Below are positions 17,729-25,870 of a stretch of 64,000 bases of DNA, one piece after another. The DNA is taken from assembly GCF_000374585.1 (NCBI RefSeq), contig NZ_KB894643.1:460773-524772 (forward strand), given 5' to 3'. The stretch's first letter is position 1; every line of letters begins with the position of its first letter. Source of the stretch: Phocaeicola barnesiae DSM 18169 = JCM 13652 (GTDB taxonomy: Bacteria > Bacteroidota > Bacteroidia > Bacteroidales > Bacteroidaceae). The notes beneath the pieces are model-generated. The model was not told the DNA's origin, ran no database searches, and saw only the letters and a list, made by a program, of their open reading frames with translations. Both the position numbers and the translations under genes were made by a program.

Positions 17729-19930
17729 ATGGACCAATTGCTATTCTGGGTTATACCCGTCGCTTCTATCCTGGCCCTCGGTTTTGCCTGGCACTTCCAC
17801 CGCCAGATGATGAAAGAGAGCGAAGGAACTCCTCAAATGATGAAGATTGCCGCCGCCGTACGCAAAGGCGCCATGTCTTACCTGAAACAACAATACAAAA
17901 TCGTCGGGATGGTCTTCCTCGGACTGGTAATCCTGTTCTCCATCATGGCCTACGGCTTCGATGTACAGAACCATTGGGTACCGGTAGCCTTCCTGACCGG
18001 CGGATTCTTCTCCGGACTTTCCGGATTCCTGGGCATGAAGACCGCTACCTATGCTTCTGCACGTACCGCCAATGCCGCACGCGCCTCGTTGAACAGCGGT
18101 CTGCGCATCGCTTTCCGTAGCGGAGCGGTCATGGGACTGGTAGTGGTCGGACTCGGATTGCTCGACATTTCCTTCTGGTACCTGTTGCTGAATGCCGTGA
18201 TTCCGGCGGACACACTGACCCCGACCCACAAACTCTGCGTCATCACCACGACCATGCTGACCTTCGGTATGGGTGCCTCTACGCAAGCCCTGTTCGCCCG
18301 TGTCGGTGGAGGTATCTATACGAAAGCCGCCGATGTAGGAGCCGACCTGGTAGGTAAGGTAGAAGCCGGTATTCCGGAAGACGACCCGCGCAACCCTGCC
18401 ACCATCGCCGACAATGTAGGCGATAACGTAGGCGATGTAGCCGGTATGGGTGCCGACCTGTACGAAAGCTATTGCGGTTCCATCCTGGCCACCGCCGCCC
18501 TCGGAGCCGCCGCTTTTATCCATAGCGGTGATACCCTCATGCAATACAAGGCGGTGATTGCCCCGATGCTGATTGCGGCCGTAGGTATCCTGCTCTCCAT
18601 CATCGGAATCTTTGCCGTACGTACCAAGGAGAACGCCACCATGAAAGATTTGCTCGGAGCCCTGGGCTTCGGGACCAACCTCAGCTCGGTACTGATTGTC
18701 GTGGCTACCTTCTTCATTCTCTGGCTATTGAAGCTGGATAACTGGATGTGGATTTCCTGCTCGGTTGTCGTCGGTCTGCTGGTGGGTATCGTCATCGGAC
18801 GTTCCACGGAATATTACACCTCCCAATCCTACAGGCCCACCCAAAAGCTGAGTGAAAGCGGAAAGACCGGTCCGGCCACCGTCATCATTTCCGGTATCGG
18901 TCTGGGAATGCTTTCCACCGCCATCCCGGTCATTGCCGTGGTAGTAGGTATCATCGCATCTTACCTGTTTGCCTCGGGCTTCGATTTCAGTAACGTAGGC
19001 CTCGGCCTTTACGGCATCGGCATCGCGGCGGTAGGTATGCTTTCTACCCTGGGTATCACTCTTGCCACCGACGCTTACGGTCCGATAGCCGACAACGCCG
19101 GCGGTAATGCCGAGATGTCGGGCCTGGGTGCCGAAGTGCGTAAACGTACCGATGCCCTCGATTCCTTGGGAAATACCACCGCCGCTACCGGCAAGGGATT
19201 CGCCATCGGCTCGGCCGCCCTGACCGGTTTGGCGTTGCTGGCTTCATACATCGAAGAAATCCGTATCGGTCTCACCCGCATCGGCACGACCGAAATCACG
19301 GTAGGCGGGACCTCCGTCCCCTTGCAGGACGCGACGTTCTTCGATTTCATGCACTACTATGACGTTACGCTGATGAATCCGAAGGTCTTGTCGGGCATGT
19401 TCATCGGCTCCATGATGGCCTTCCTGTTCTGCGGTCTGACCATGAATGCCGTAGGACGTGCCGCCGCCCACATGGTAGACGAGGTACGCCGCCAGTTCCG
19501 CGAAATCAAGGGAATCCTGACCGGCGAAACGGAACCCGATTACGCCCGTTGCGTAGCCATCTCCACCAAGGGTGCCCAACGTGAGATGGTGGTACCTTCG
19601 CTCATCGCCATCATCGCTCCTATCCTGACCGGCATCGTCTTCGGTGTACCCGGTGTATTGGGATTGCTGATAGGTGGCCTGAGTAGCGGTTTCGTGCTGG
19701 CTATCTTCATGGCCAACTCCGGCGGAGCGTGGGACAATGCCAAGAAGTACGTGGAAGAAGGCAACTTCGGCGGAAAAGGAAGTGACGTACACAAGGCGAC
19801 CGTTGTAGGCGATACCGTGGGCGACCCGTTCAAAGACACCTCCGGCCCGAGCCTGAACATCCTCATCAAACTGATGAGCATGGTGGCCATCGTCATGGCC
19901 GGTCTGACCGTGGCCTGGAGCATCTTCTGA
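17729..19930 (+). CDS. hppA: Membrane-bound ion-pumping pyrophosphatase
   Basis: A 733-residue integral membrane pyrophosphatase that couples PPi hydrolysis to Na+ and/or H+ export, with about 16 helices. The active-site signature [20 protein letters not shown] and the C-terminal [16 protein letters not shown] are intact. The K+-dependence position reads [10 protein letters not shown]: Ala at this site marks the K+-dependent subfamily. Members from Bacteroides are known as Na+-regulated or Na+,H+-pumping types, so dual pumping is plausible but not provable here. Codon use is GC-rich, like a highly expressed gene. A terminator follows at 20051-20095. Confidence 0.96.
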   Translation: MDQLLFWVIPVASILALGFAWHFHRQMMKESEGTPQMMKIAAAVRKGAMSYLKQQYKIVGMVFLGLVILFSIMAYGFDVQNHWVPVAFLTGGFFSGLSGFLGMKTATYASARTANAARASLNSGLRIAFRSGAVMGLVVVGLGLLDISFWYLLLNAVIPADTLTPTHKLCVITTTMLTFGMGASTQALFARVGGGIYTKAADVGADLVGKVEAGIPEDDPRNPATIADNVGDNVGDVAGMGADLYESYCGSILATAALGAAAFIHSGDTLMQYKAVIAPMLIAAVGILLSIIGIFAVRTKENATMKDLLGALGFGTNLSSVLIVVATFFILWLLKLDNWMWISCSVVVGLLVGIVIGRSTEYYTSQSYRPTQKLSESGKTGPATVIISGIGLGMLSTAIPVIAVVVGIIASYLFASGFDFSNVGLGLYGIGIAAVGMLSTLGITLATDAYGPIADNAGGNAEMSGLGAEVRKRTDALDSLGNTTAATGKGFAIGSAALTGLALLASYIEEIRIGLTRIGTTEITVGGTSVPLQDATFFDFMHYYDVTLMNPKVLSGMFIGSMMAFLFCGLTMNAVGRAAAHMVDEVRRQFREIKGILTGETEPDYARCVAISTKGAQREMVVPSLIAIIAPILTGIVFGVPGVLGLLIGGLSSGFVLAIFMANSGGAWDNAKKYVEEGNFGGKGSDVHKATVVGDTVGDPFKDTSGPSLNILIKLMSMVAIVMAGLTVAWSIF

Positions 19931-20050
19931 TACCATATCTAAGTATCAGAAAACTTGTCATAACTATGAATTTAATCAGAAAACTCCAAAGGAAGAAAAG
20001 CTTAATCTTCATGAAAATCGGCTGATTGATTACTTTCATCTATACTAAAG

Positions 20051-20095
20051 GAATCTTATCATTCTCCAATCGGATGTCTGATAAGATTCTTTTGT
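20051..20095 (+). terminator. Terminator downstream of hppA
   Basis: Eleven-base stem GAATCTTATCA / TGATAAGATTC (20051-20061, 20079-20089), followed by TTTTG. Confidence 0.8.
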
Positions 20096-20375
20096 TTATT
20101 TCCCATATTCTAAACTTACCTAAGTATACCGTTCTGTTTCGTCTATCCCTATTCATTACAATGAACAAGACAAATCTCTGATAAAAGTTTATCATTATAA
20201 AAATAGATTTTGACGTTTCCCTAGTAACCGAATTTATTTAATCCACTTATACTCGTTTTTCATACTAATATCCCCGTATCAGACCCGAATAATCCATGAT
20301 GCATATATATTGTATAATTATTAATACTTTTTTAGGTATTTTTGTTTTAAATAGATTAGTATATGTAATGTGCCT

Positions 20376-20394
20376 GATAACCTTTCAGGTTATC
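20376..20394 (+). promoter_or_regulatory. 5'-leader hairpin before the 20444 lipoprotein
   Basis: Perfect 8-bp stem GATAACCT-TTC-AGGTTATC, 50 bp upstream of the ATG. It could be a 5' mRNA stabiliser or an operator; a TTTG at 20341 gives only a weak promoter match in front of it. Confidence 0.4.
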
Positions 20395-20443
20395 TATCCC
20401 GATAAATCATAGACATTTAAACTTTAAATTAAATTATAGCACT

Positions 20444-20845
20444 ATGAAAGCAGTTAAGTATTTACCGTTATGGTTAGCAATGTTAATTGTAACATTATGT
20501 ATGGCAAGTTGTAGTAATGATGATGACGAAGTGGATGACCAGGCTTTAAACGATTATTACATCGAAGTTGAAGTTTCTGGAGGGGGACTGGATTCTCAAG
20601 AAATTAATCTGATCGAATCAGAACTGAATACAACTTTATCAGATATAGGTTGGGAGAAATTAACTAAAGATGAAGCTATCTACTATTTTGACAAAGCTGT
20701 AAAGGCCATGCAATACGAGTTCTCTGAAGGTGTAACAGGATTTGCAGGAACTCTGCATATTACTTTCCATCTAAAAACCAGTAACGGGAAAACAGTAAAA
20801 AGTAGTACACTGAATATCACCAAAGATGGTTGTACAATCGATTAA
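20444..20845 (+). CDS. Small lipoprotein of unknown function
   Basis: A 133-residue lipoprotein with hydrophobic leader and lipobox MASC (Cys at about 23), followed by an acidic stretch SNDDDEVDD, then a compact alpha/beta domain. The last part (GFAGTLHITFHLKTSNGKTVKSSTLNI) looks like a beta meander. I do not recognise the family. Codon usage is far more AT-rich than in hppA or the MATE gene, hinting at separate acquisition. A strong terminator follows, so it is monocistronic. Confidence 0.65.
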   Translation: MKAVKYLPLWLAMLIVTLCMASCSNDDDEVDDQALNDYYIEVEVSGGGLDSQEINLIESELNTTLSDIGWEKLTKDEAIYYFDKAVKAMQYEFSEGVTGFAGTLHITFHLKTSNGKTVKSSTLNITKDGCTID

Positions 20846-20864
20846 GGCTTTTCTATAACTTAAG

Positions 20865-20905
20865 ACAGGTCTATTTATCTGAAGAAAGATAAATAGACCT
20901 GTTTC
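20865..20905 (+). terminator. Terminator of the 20444 lipoprotein gene
   Basis: Sixteen-base perfect stem (20865-20880 with 20887-20902), followed by TTTCT. Confidence 0.88.
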
Positions 20906-21047
20906 TATATCAGGCTATTCCGAAGATGTTCTGAAAATTTTATCAGAGCAAATTGTTTTCATCTTTTCACATCGACTAGTTCTAAAAAAATATATACATT
21001 TTTGACAAGTTTTACATTACCTTTCCCCAATTTTACCGTATTTTCCG

Positions 21048-21055
21048 TACCTTTG
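21048..21055 (+). promoter_or_regulatory. -7 element of the first MATE gene
   Basis: TACCTTTG, 56 bp before the ATG; a TTTC about 21 bp upstream is a partial -33 match. Confidence 0.5.
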
Positions 21056-21111
21056 CGGCGACTAAATTAGAGAGTTTTTTATATCAACCACTTAGCAATA
21101 AAAAGAGTTTT

Positions 21112-22491
21112 ATGTCGCAAAATGGAAAAATCAACGAACTAGGGACTGAACGTATCGGAAAACTACTGACACAATACGCGGTTCCGGCCATCATCGCCAT
21201 GACGGCCTCTTCCCTTTATAACATGGTAGACAGTATCTTTATCGGTCACGGCGTAGGACCGTTGGCTATCTCCGGACTGGCCGTCACTTTCCCGCTGATG
21301 AACCTGGCAGCCGCTTTCGGTTCGTTGGTAGGTGTAGGCGCGTCCACACTGATTTCAGTCAAGCTGGGACAAAAGGATTACGATACCGCTCACAAGATTC
21401 TAGGCAACGTAGTTTCACTGAACTTTCTCATCGGTATCGTGTTTACCATCATCACACTGGCCTTTCTCGACCCTATCTTGTATTTCTTCGGTGCCAGCGA
21501 AGCAACTCTTCCATACGCCCGCGACTACATGGTTACAATCTTGTTGGGCAACGTAGTCACCCACATGTATCTCGGACTCAACTCAGTACTCCGTTCGGCC
21601 GGACATCCGCAAAAAGCCATGCTGGCCACTATCTTCACGGTAGTCATCAATACGATACTCGACCCCATCTTCATCTACGGATTCGGTTGGGGAATCCGAG
21701 GAGCTGCCATCGCTACCATCCTGGCACAGATTCTGTCGCTCATCTGGTTGTTCAAGATATTCTGCAACAAGAAAGAAGTACTTCATCTGCATCGGGGTAT
21801 TTACCGGCTGAAACGGGTCCTGGTGGAAAACATCATCGGCATCGGTCTGGCCCCTTTCTTCATGAACGTAGCGTCCTGCTTCATTGTCATCCTCATCAAC
21901 AAGGGATTGAAGCTGTATGACGGCGATTTGGCCATCGGTGCCTTCGGTATCGTGAACCGTATCTCTTTCCTTTTCGTCATGATTGTCATGGGCTTGAACC
22001 AAGGCATGCAACCCATCGCCGGATACAACTTCGGAGCCAAGCAATACCACCGGGTGAACCAGGTCATGAAACTGACGGTCATCGCGGCCACCCTCATCAC
22101 CACCACCGGATTCCTGGTCGGCGAGCTCATGCCCAAACTGGCCGTTTCCGCCTTCACCAACGATGAAACCCTGATCAACATCTCCGCCCAGGGACTTCGG
22201 ATTGTCGTGATGTTCTTCCCCATCATCGGTTTCCAGATGGTCACCTCGAACTTCTTCCAGAGTATCGGAATGGCACGGAAGGCCATCATCCTGTCACTGA
22301 GCCGCCAAGTACTGATTCTGATTCCTTGCCTGATCATCCTTCCGATGCTCTGGGATGCCAAAGGAGTATGGCTCAGCATGCCTATCTCCGACGCGGCGGC
22401 CAGCATCATTGCGGCCATCATGCTCTACAAGCAGTTCCAGACCTTCAAGCGTCATGCCATCGAACAGGGCCTGACTATCGATAAGCAATAA
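21112..22491 (+). CDS. MATE-family multidrug/cation antiporter
   Basis: A 459-residue protein with twelve predicted helices in two homologous halves, e.g. MVDSIFIGHGVGPLAISGLAVTFP in the first and GLNQGMQPIAGYNFGAKQ in the second, the latter a strong MATE hallmark. It probably expels cationic drugs or metabolites using Na+ or H+. The C-terminal tail RHAIEQGLTIDKQ is cytosolic. Substrate cannot be inferred. It has its own promoter and precedes the cytidylate-kinase-like gene, which has a separate -7 element. Confidence 0.93.
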   Translation: MSQNGKINELGTERIGKLLTQYAVPAIIAMTASSLYNMVDSIFIGHGVGPLAISGLAVTFPLMNLAAAFGSLVGVGASTLISVKLGQKDYDTAHKILGNVVSLNFLIGIVFTIITLAFLDPILYFFGASEATLPYARDYMVTILLGNVVTHMYLGLNSVLRSAGHPQKAMLATIFTVVINTILDPIFIYGFGWGIRGAAIATILAQILSLIWLFKIFCNKKEVLHLHRGIYRLKRVLVENIIGIGLAPFFMNVASCFIVILINKGLKLYDGDLAIGAFGIVNRISFLFVMIVMGLNQGMQPIAGYNFGAKQYHRVNQVMKLTVIAATLITTTGFLVGELMPKLAVSAFTNDETLINISAQGLRIVVMFFPIIGFQMVTSNFFQSIGMARKAIILSLSRQVLILIPCLIILPMLWDAKGVWLSMPISDAAASIIAAIMLYKQFQTFKRHAIEQGLTIDKQ

Positions 22492-22539
22492 ATTCGGCAG
22501 AAAAAAGTTCCTACAACTGGGAACAATATAAAAAAATTG

Positions 22540-22547
22540 TATATTTG
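22540..22547 (+). promoter_or_regulatory. -7 element of the cytidylate-kinase-like gene
   Basis: TATATTTG, 25 bp before ATG 22573. A short inverted repeat GTTCC/GGAAC (22507-22524) overlaps the expected -33 area and could be an operator or the end of the MATE transcript. Confidence 0.45.
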
Positions 22548-22572
22548 TCAAGGAGTAACAAAGGACAACGAT

Positions 22573-23205
22573 ATGAACGAGCACTATGTAATCAATCTTG
22601 GCCGCCAGTTAGGAAGCGGCGGAAAAGAAATCGGTGAAAAACTGGCAAAAGAATTAGGAATCGCTTTCTACGACAAGGAACTCATCAACCTGGCCTCCAA
22701 AGAAAGCGGCCTCTGCAAGGAATTTTTTGAAAAGGCGGACGAGAAAGCTTCCCAGAGCCTGCTGGGCGGTCTCTTCGGCTCGCGTTTCCCGTTCATTACG
22801 GAAGGTGCCTACCCATATAATTCTTACCTGAGCAACGACTCGTTGTTCAAGATACAGAGCGATGTCATCCGCCAGCTGGCCGAACAACAGTCCTGCCTCT
22901 TCGTAGGACGGTGCGCCGACTATATCCTGCGCGACCATCCCCGGTGCTGCAACGTCTTTGTTTCCGCTTCCCCCGAGGCCCGTATCGAACGCCTGATGCG
23001 CCTGCATCACATCACCGCCGAGAAAGCGGAAGAGCTGATGGAGAAAGCCGACAAGAAACGCTCCACCTATTACAACTACTACAGCTACAAGACCTGGGGA
23101 GCCGCCGCCACGTATCACTTGTGCATCGACTCATCGGTATTGGGCATCGAAGGAACAATCGACTTCATCAAGCAGTTTGTCAAATTGAAATTGCAGCTTC
23201 CCTGA
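22573..23205 (+). CDS. Cytidylate-kinase-like family protein
   Basis: A 210-residue P-loop kinase of the cytidylate-kinase-2 type. The Walker A region is GRQLGSGGKEIGEKLAKELG, followed by IAFYDKELI and, further on, CLFVGRCADYILRDHP. The LID-like region KADKKRSTYYNYYSYKTWGA is rich in Tyr. The open frame begins at 22537, but the ATG at 22573 sits correctly after the -7 element. The true phosphoacceptor is unknown; essential CMP kinase in Bacteroides is normally a different, Cmk-type protein, so this may act on another substrate. Confidence 0.85.
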   Translation: MNEHYVINLGRQLGSGGKEIGEKLAKELGIAFYDKELINLASKESGLCKEFFEKADEKASQSLLGGLFGSRFPFITEGAYPYNSYLSNDSLFKIQSDVIRQLAEQQSCLFVGRCADYILRDHPRCCNVFVSASPEARIERLMRLHHITAEKAEELMEKADKKRSTYYNYYSYKTWGAAATYHLCIDSSVLGIEGTIDFIKQFVKLKLQLP

Positions 23206-23260
23206 CAATTCCCGTTCCGACGGATTACCTTTCCGTCAGGACATTCCCCAAAGAATAAAG

Positions 23261-23294
23261 AAACACCGGCTCCAACCAGGAACCGGTGTTTTTC
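23261..23294. terminator. Bidirectional terminator between kinase-like gene and thrC
   Basis: Stem AAACACCGG / CCGGTGTTT with T-rich sequence on both sides, in a convergent gene arrangement. Confidence 0.85.
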
Positions 23295-23342
23295 GGTAAA
23301 TGGACCCGGACAATTCTTCCAGGCCCCATTATTCTTCGTCAC

Positions 23343-24644
23343 TTATTCATTCATCAGATATTCCTTGAACGATGCAAAATCCTTGCTCATCGGAATACTC
23401 TGCTTGGTTCCGCGCATGAAAGCCTGAAGCTTTTCGGGTATTTCCACCTTACGGCCGATGATGCCTTCCACCGTCTGGAGGAACTTGGCCGGATGGGCAG
23501 TTTCCAGGAATACACCGACTTCGTCCGGAGCCAGTCCTTCGGCCAAAGCCCGGTAGCCGCAGGCACCGTGCGGGTCGAGCAGGTAACCGGTTTCATCGTA
23601 TACCTGACGGACCGTTTCGCGGATCTGTTCATCGGTATAGGTGGCTCCGCTGATTTCAGCGGCAATGGCGTCATGGCTGCCCCCGTACAAATCGAGCACA
23701 CGGGCGAAGTTGCTCGGGTCGCCCACATCCATGGCATTCGCGATGGTAGCGATGGAAGGACGCGGATTATACTGGCCGGTCTTCAGGTACTGGTAGAAGA
23801 TATCGTTCCGGTTATTGGCCGCGATAAAACGCTTCACCGGCAATCCCATCCGTTTGCCGAACAGGCCGGCCGTAATGTTACCGAAGTTACCGCTCGGTAC
23901 ACAAACCACCAGGTTATCGGCCAGGTTCCGGCGCTTCATCTGGGCGTATGCATAGAAATAGTAGAAAGCCTGCGGCAGGAAACGGGCCACATTGATGGAG
24001 TTGGCCGAAGTCAATTGCATGTGGGCGTTCAACTCCTCGTCCATGAAGGCGTTCTTCACCAGCGCCTGGCAATCATCGAACGTGCCGTCCACTTCGATGG
24101 CGGTGATGTTCCGTCCCAATGTAGTGAACTGCTTTTCCTGAATCTCGCTCACCTTTCCTTTCGGATACAGGACATATACATGGATACCTTCCACACCCAG
24201 GAAACCGTTGGCTACGGCACTACCCGTATCGCCCGAAGTAGCCACCAGCACATTCACCTGCTTCTTTCCTTCCTTGCGGATGAAATACCCCAACAGACGG
24301 GCCATGAAACGTCCGCCTACATCCTTGAAGGCCAGGGTCGGTCCGTGGAACAGCTCCAGTGAATAGATGTTTTCCTTCACCTTTACGGCAGGGACATCGA
24401 AGCTCAACGTGTCGTATACAATCTGCTTCAGGGTATCGGCAGGCACGTCTTCGCCGAAGAAGGCATCCGCCACCCGGTAAGCGATTTCCTGGAAGGAAAG
24501 ATGTTCTATCTCATCGTAAAAAGACTGGGGGAGCGGCTTTATCTGATAAGGCATGTAAAGGCCCTTGTCAGCCGCCAGACCTTTCACTACGGCTTCCTCC
24601 AGCGTAGCGTCGGAAGCCCGTTTGTTTGTGCTATAGTATTTCAT
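23343..24644 (-). CDS. thrC: Threonine synthase
   Basis: PLP enzyme that converts O-phosphohomoserine to threonine. The 433-residue product opens MKYYSTNKRASDATLEEAV and has the PLP Lys at about 107 in HGPTLAFKDVGG, then VLVATSGDTGSAVANGF and VPSGNFGNITAG. A TTG three codons upstream is possible, but ATG 24644 is preferred. It is the last gene of the thr operon, 10 bp after the apgM-like gene, and ends before a bidirectional terminator. Confidence 0.96.
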   Translation of the reverse strand: MKYYSTNKRASDATLEEAVVKGLAADKGLYMPYQIKPLPQSFYDEIEHLSFQEIAYRVADAFFGEDVPADTLKQIVYDTLSFDVPAVKVKENIYSLELFHGPTLAFKDVGGRFMARLLGYFIRKEGKKQVNVLVATSGDTGSAVANGFLGVEGIHVYVLYPKGKVSEIQEKQFTTLGRNITAIEVDGTFDDCQALVKNAFMDEELNAHMQLTSANSINVARFLPQAFYYFYAYAQMKRRNLADNLVVCVPSGNFGNITAGLFGKRMGLPVKRFIAANNRNDIFYQYLKTGQYNPRPSIATIANAMDVGDPSNFARVLDLYGGSHDAIAAEISGATYTDEQIRETVRQVYDETGYLLDPHGACGYRALAEGLAPDEVGVFLETAHPAKFLQTVEGIIGRKVEIPEKLQAFMRGTKQSIPMSKDFASFKEYLMNE

Positions 24645-24654
24645 ATTCGTCAAC

Positions 24655-25866
24655 TTAAAGATTCATAAACAGGTTCATAAACTCATCCTTCTCCATCATG
24701 CCGTAAGCGCCCTGTTGGCAGGATTCCTCGTCGTATGTCTGTACGGAATCCGGAACAATGCCAGGATAATAGATCAGGAACGGCACGGGAGTATTGGTAT
24801 GTGTACGTAGCTCGCAAGGTGTCGGATGGTCCGGCAGGACAGCGATGGCCACCGGTTCCTCCCAGTCCTTCACGGCTTCATAAATGGGTCTCAGTGCCCG
24901 GCCGTCCAGGTATTCGATGGTCTTCAGCTTCAGGTCTACATCGCCTTCATGGCCGGCCTCGTCGCTTGCCTCGATGTGGAGGTATACGAAATCGTCGGTC
25001 TTCAAGGCATCGATGGCCGCCTGCGCCTTTCCTTCATAGTTGGTCGTATACAGGCCGGTAGCTCCTTCTACATCGATGCAACGCAAGCCCGCGTAGCGTC
25101 CGATACCTCGAATCAGGTCGACCGCCGTAATGACCGAGCCTTTCCGGATAGCCGGATACTTCTGTGAAAGCGGCTCCATCTTCGGACGATACCCCGGGCT
25201 CCACGGCCAGATGCTGTTGGCAGGGTCTTTTCCTTCGGCCATCCGCTTCAGGTTCAACGGGTGACCGGCCAGCAATTCCTGTGATTTCAGAATCAGACCG
25301 TTCAACAGGTCGGCCGTTTCCTGTGCCTCCGGACAGAGCGGTTTCACCAGGTTCGGCCGGAAGGGTTGCAACGGGATGTCGTGCGGAGGGACACAGGCCA
25401 CGCGCTTGTCGCCTCCCTTTATCACCAACAGGTGGCGGTACTGGACACCGGTATAGAAATGAATCCGGTCGTTCCCCAGCTTTTCGTCCAGGAACTTGAT
25501 CAGCACATCGGCTTCTTCGGTCGTGATGTGACCGGCCGAGTGGTTCTTCAGCGTCTCTCCTTCCACACAGATGATGTTACAACGCATAGCCATGTCACCC
25601 GGTTCCAGGTCGACACCGATGCTGGCGGCTTCCAGTACTCCCCGCCCCTCGTATACTTTCGGCAGGTCATATCCCATGACGGACATGTTGGCCACCTCGC
25701 TTCCCGGATGGAAGCCGTCGGCCACGGTCTTGAGCATACCGGTACGTCCCAGGCTGGCCAGCTTGTCCATATAAGGTGTATGTGCGTATTGCAGCAAAGT
25801 CTTGTTTCCCAAAGACGGTACTTTCCAGTCGGCCATACCGTCCCCCAAAATAATCAGATGTTTCAT
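24655..25866 (-). CDS. ApgM-family phosphoglycerate mutase-like protein, probable homoserine kinase
   Basis: The 403-residue protein belongs to the cofactor-independent (archaeal-type) phosphoglycerate mutase branch of the alkaline phosphatase superfamily. Metal-ligand motifs are visible: IILGDGMADW at the N-terminus, the nucleophile Ser in GSEVANMSVMGYD, HIEASDEAGHEGD and VLPDHPTPC. It sits between thrA and thrC, and no GHMP-type thrB is present. In genomes with this arrangement the protein is proposed to supply homoserine kinase activity. I infer that role here; glycolytic mutase activity is the alternative. Gap to thrA is 4 bp. Confidence 0.88.
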   Translation of the reverse strand: MKHLIILGDGMADWKVPSLGNKTLLQYAHTPYMDKLASLGRTGMLKTVADGFHPGSEVANMSVMGYDLPKVYEGRGVLEAASIGVDLEPGDMAMRCNIICVEGETLKNHSAGHITTEEADVLIKFLDEKLGNDRIHFYTGVQYRHLLVIKGGDKRVACVPPHDIPLQPFRPNLVKPLCPEAQETADLLNGLILKSQELLAGHPLNLKRMAEGKDPANSIWPWSPGYRPKMEPLSQKYPAIRKGSVITAVDLIRGIGRYAGLRCIDVEGATGLYTTNYEGKAQAAIDALKTDDFVYLHIEASDEAGHEGDVDLKLKTIEYLDGRALRPIYEAVKDWEEPVAIAVLPDHPTPCELRTHTNTPVPFLIYYPGIVPDSVQTYDEESCQQGAYGMMEKDEFMNLFMNL

Positions 25867-25870
25867 AATC

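Larger units (their letters stand above)
19931..20443. other. AT-rich intergenic region between hppA and a lipoprotein gene
   Basis: 513 bp without a recognised gene. It holds a 19-codon frame at 19966-20025 (MNLIRKLQRKKSLIFMKIG), the hppA terminator, and near its end a perfect hairpin (20376-20394). The base composition shifts sharply from the GC-rich hppA. No RNA gene is recognisable. Confidence 0.5.
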
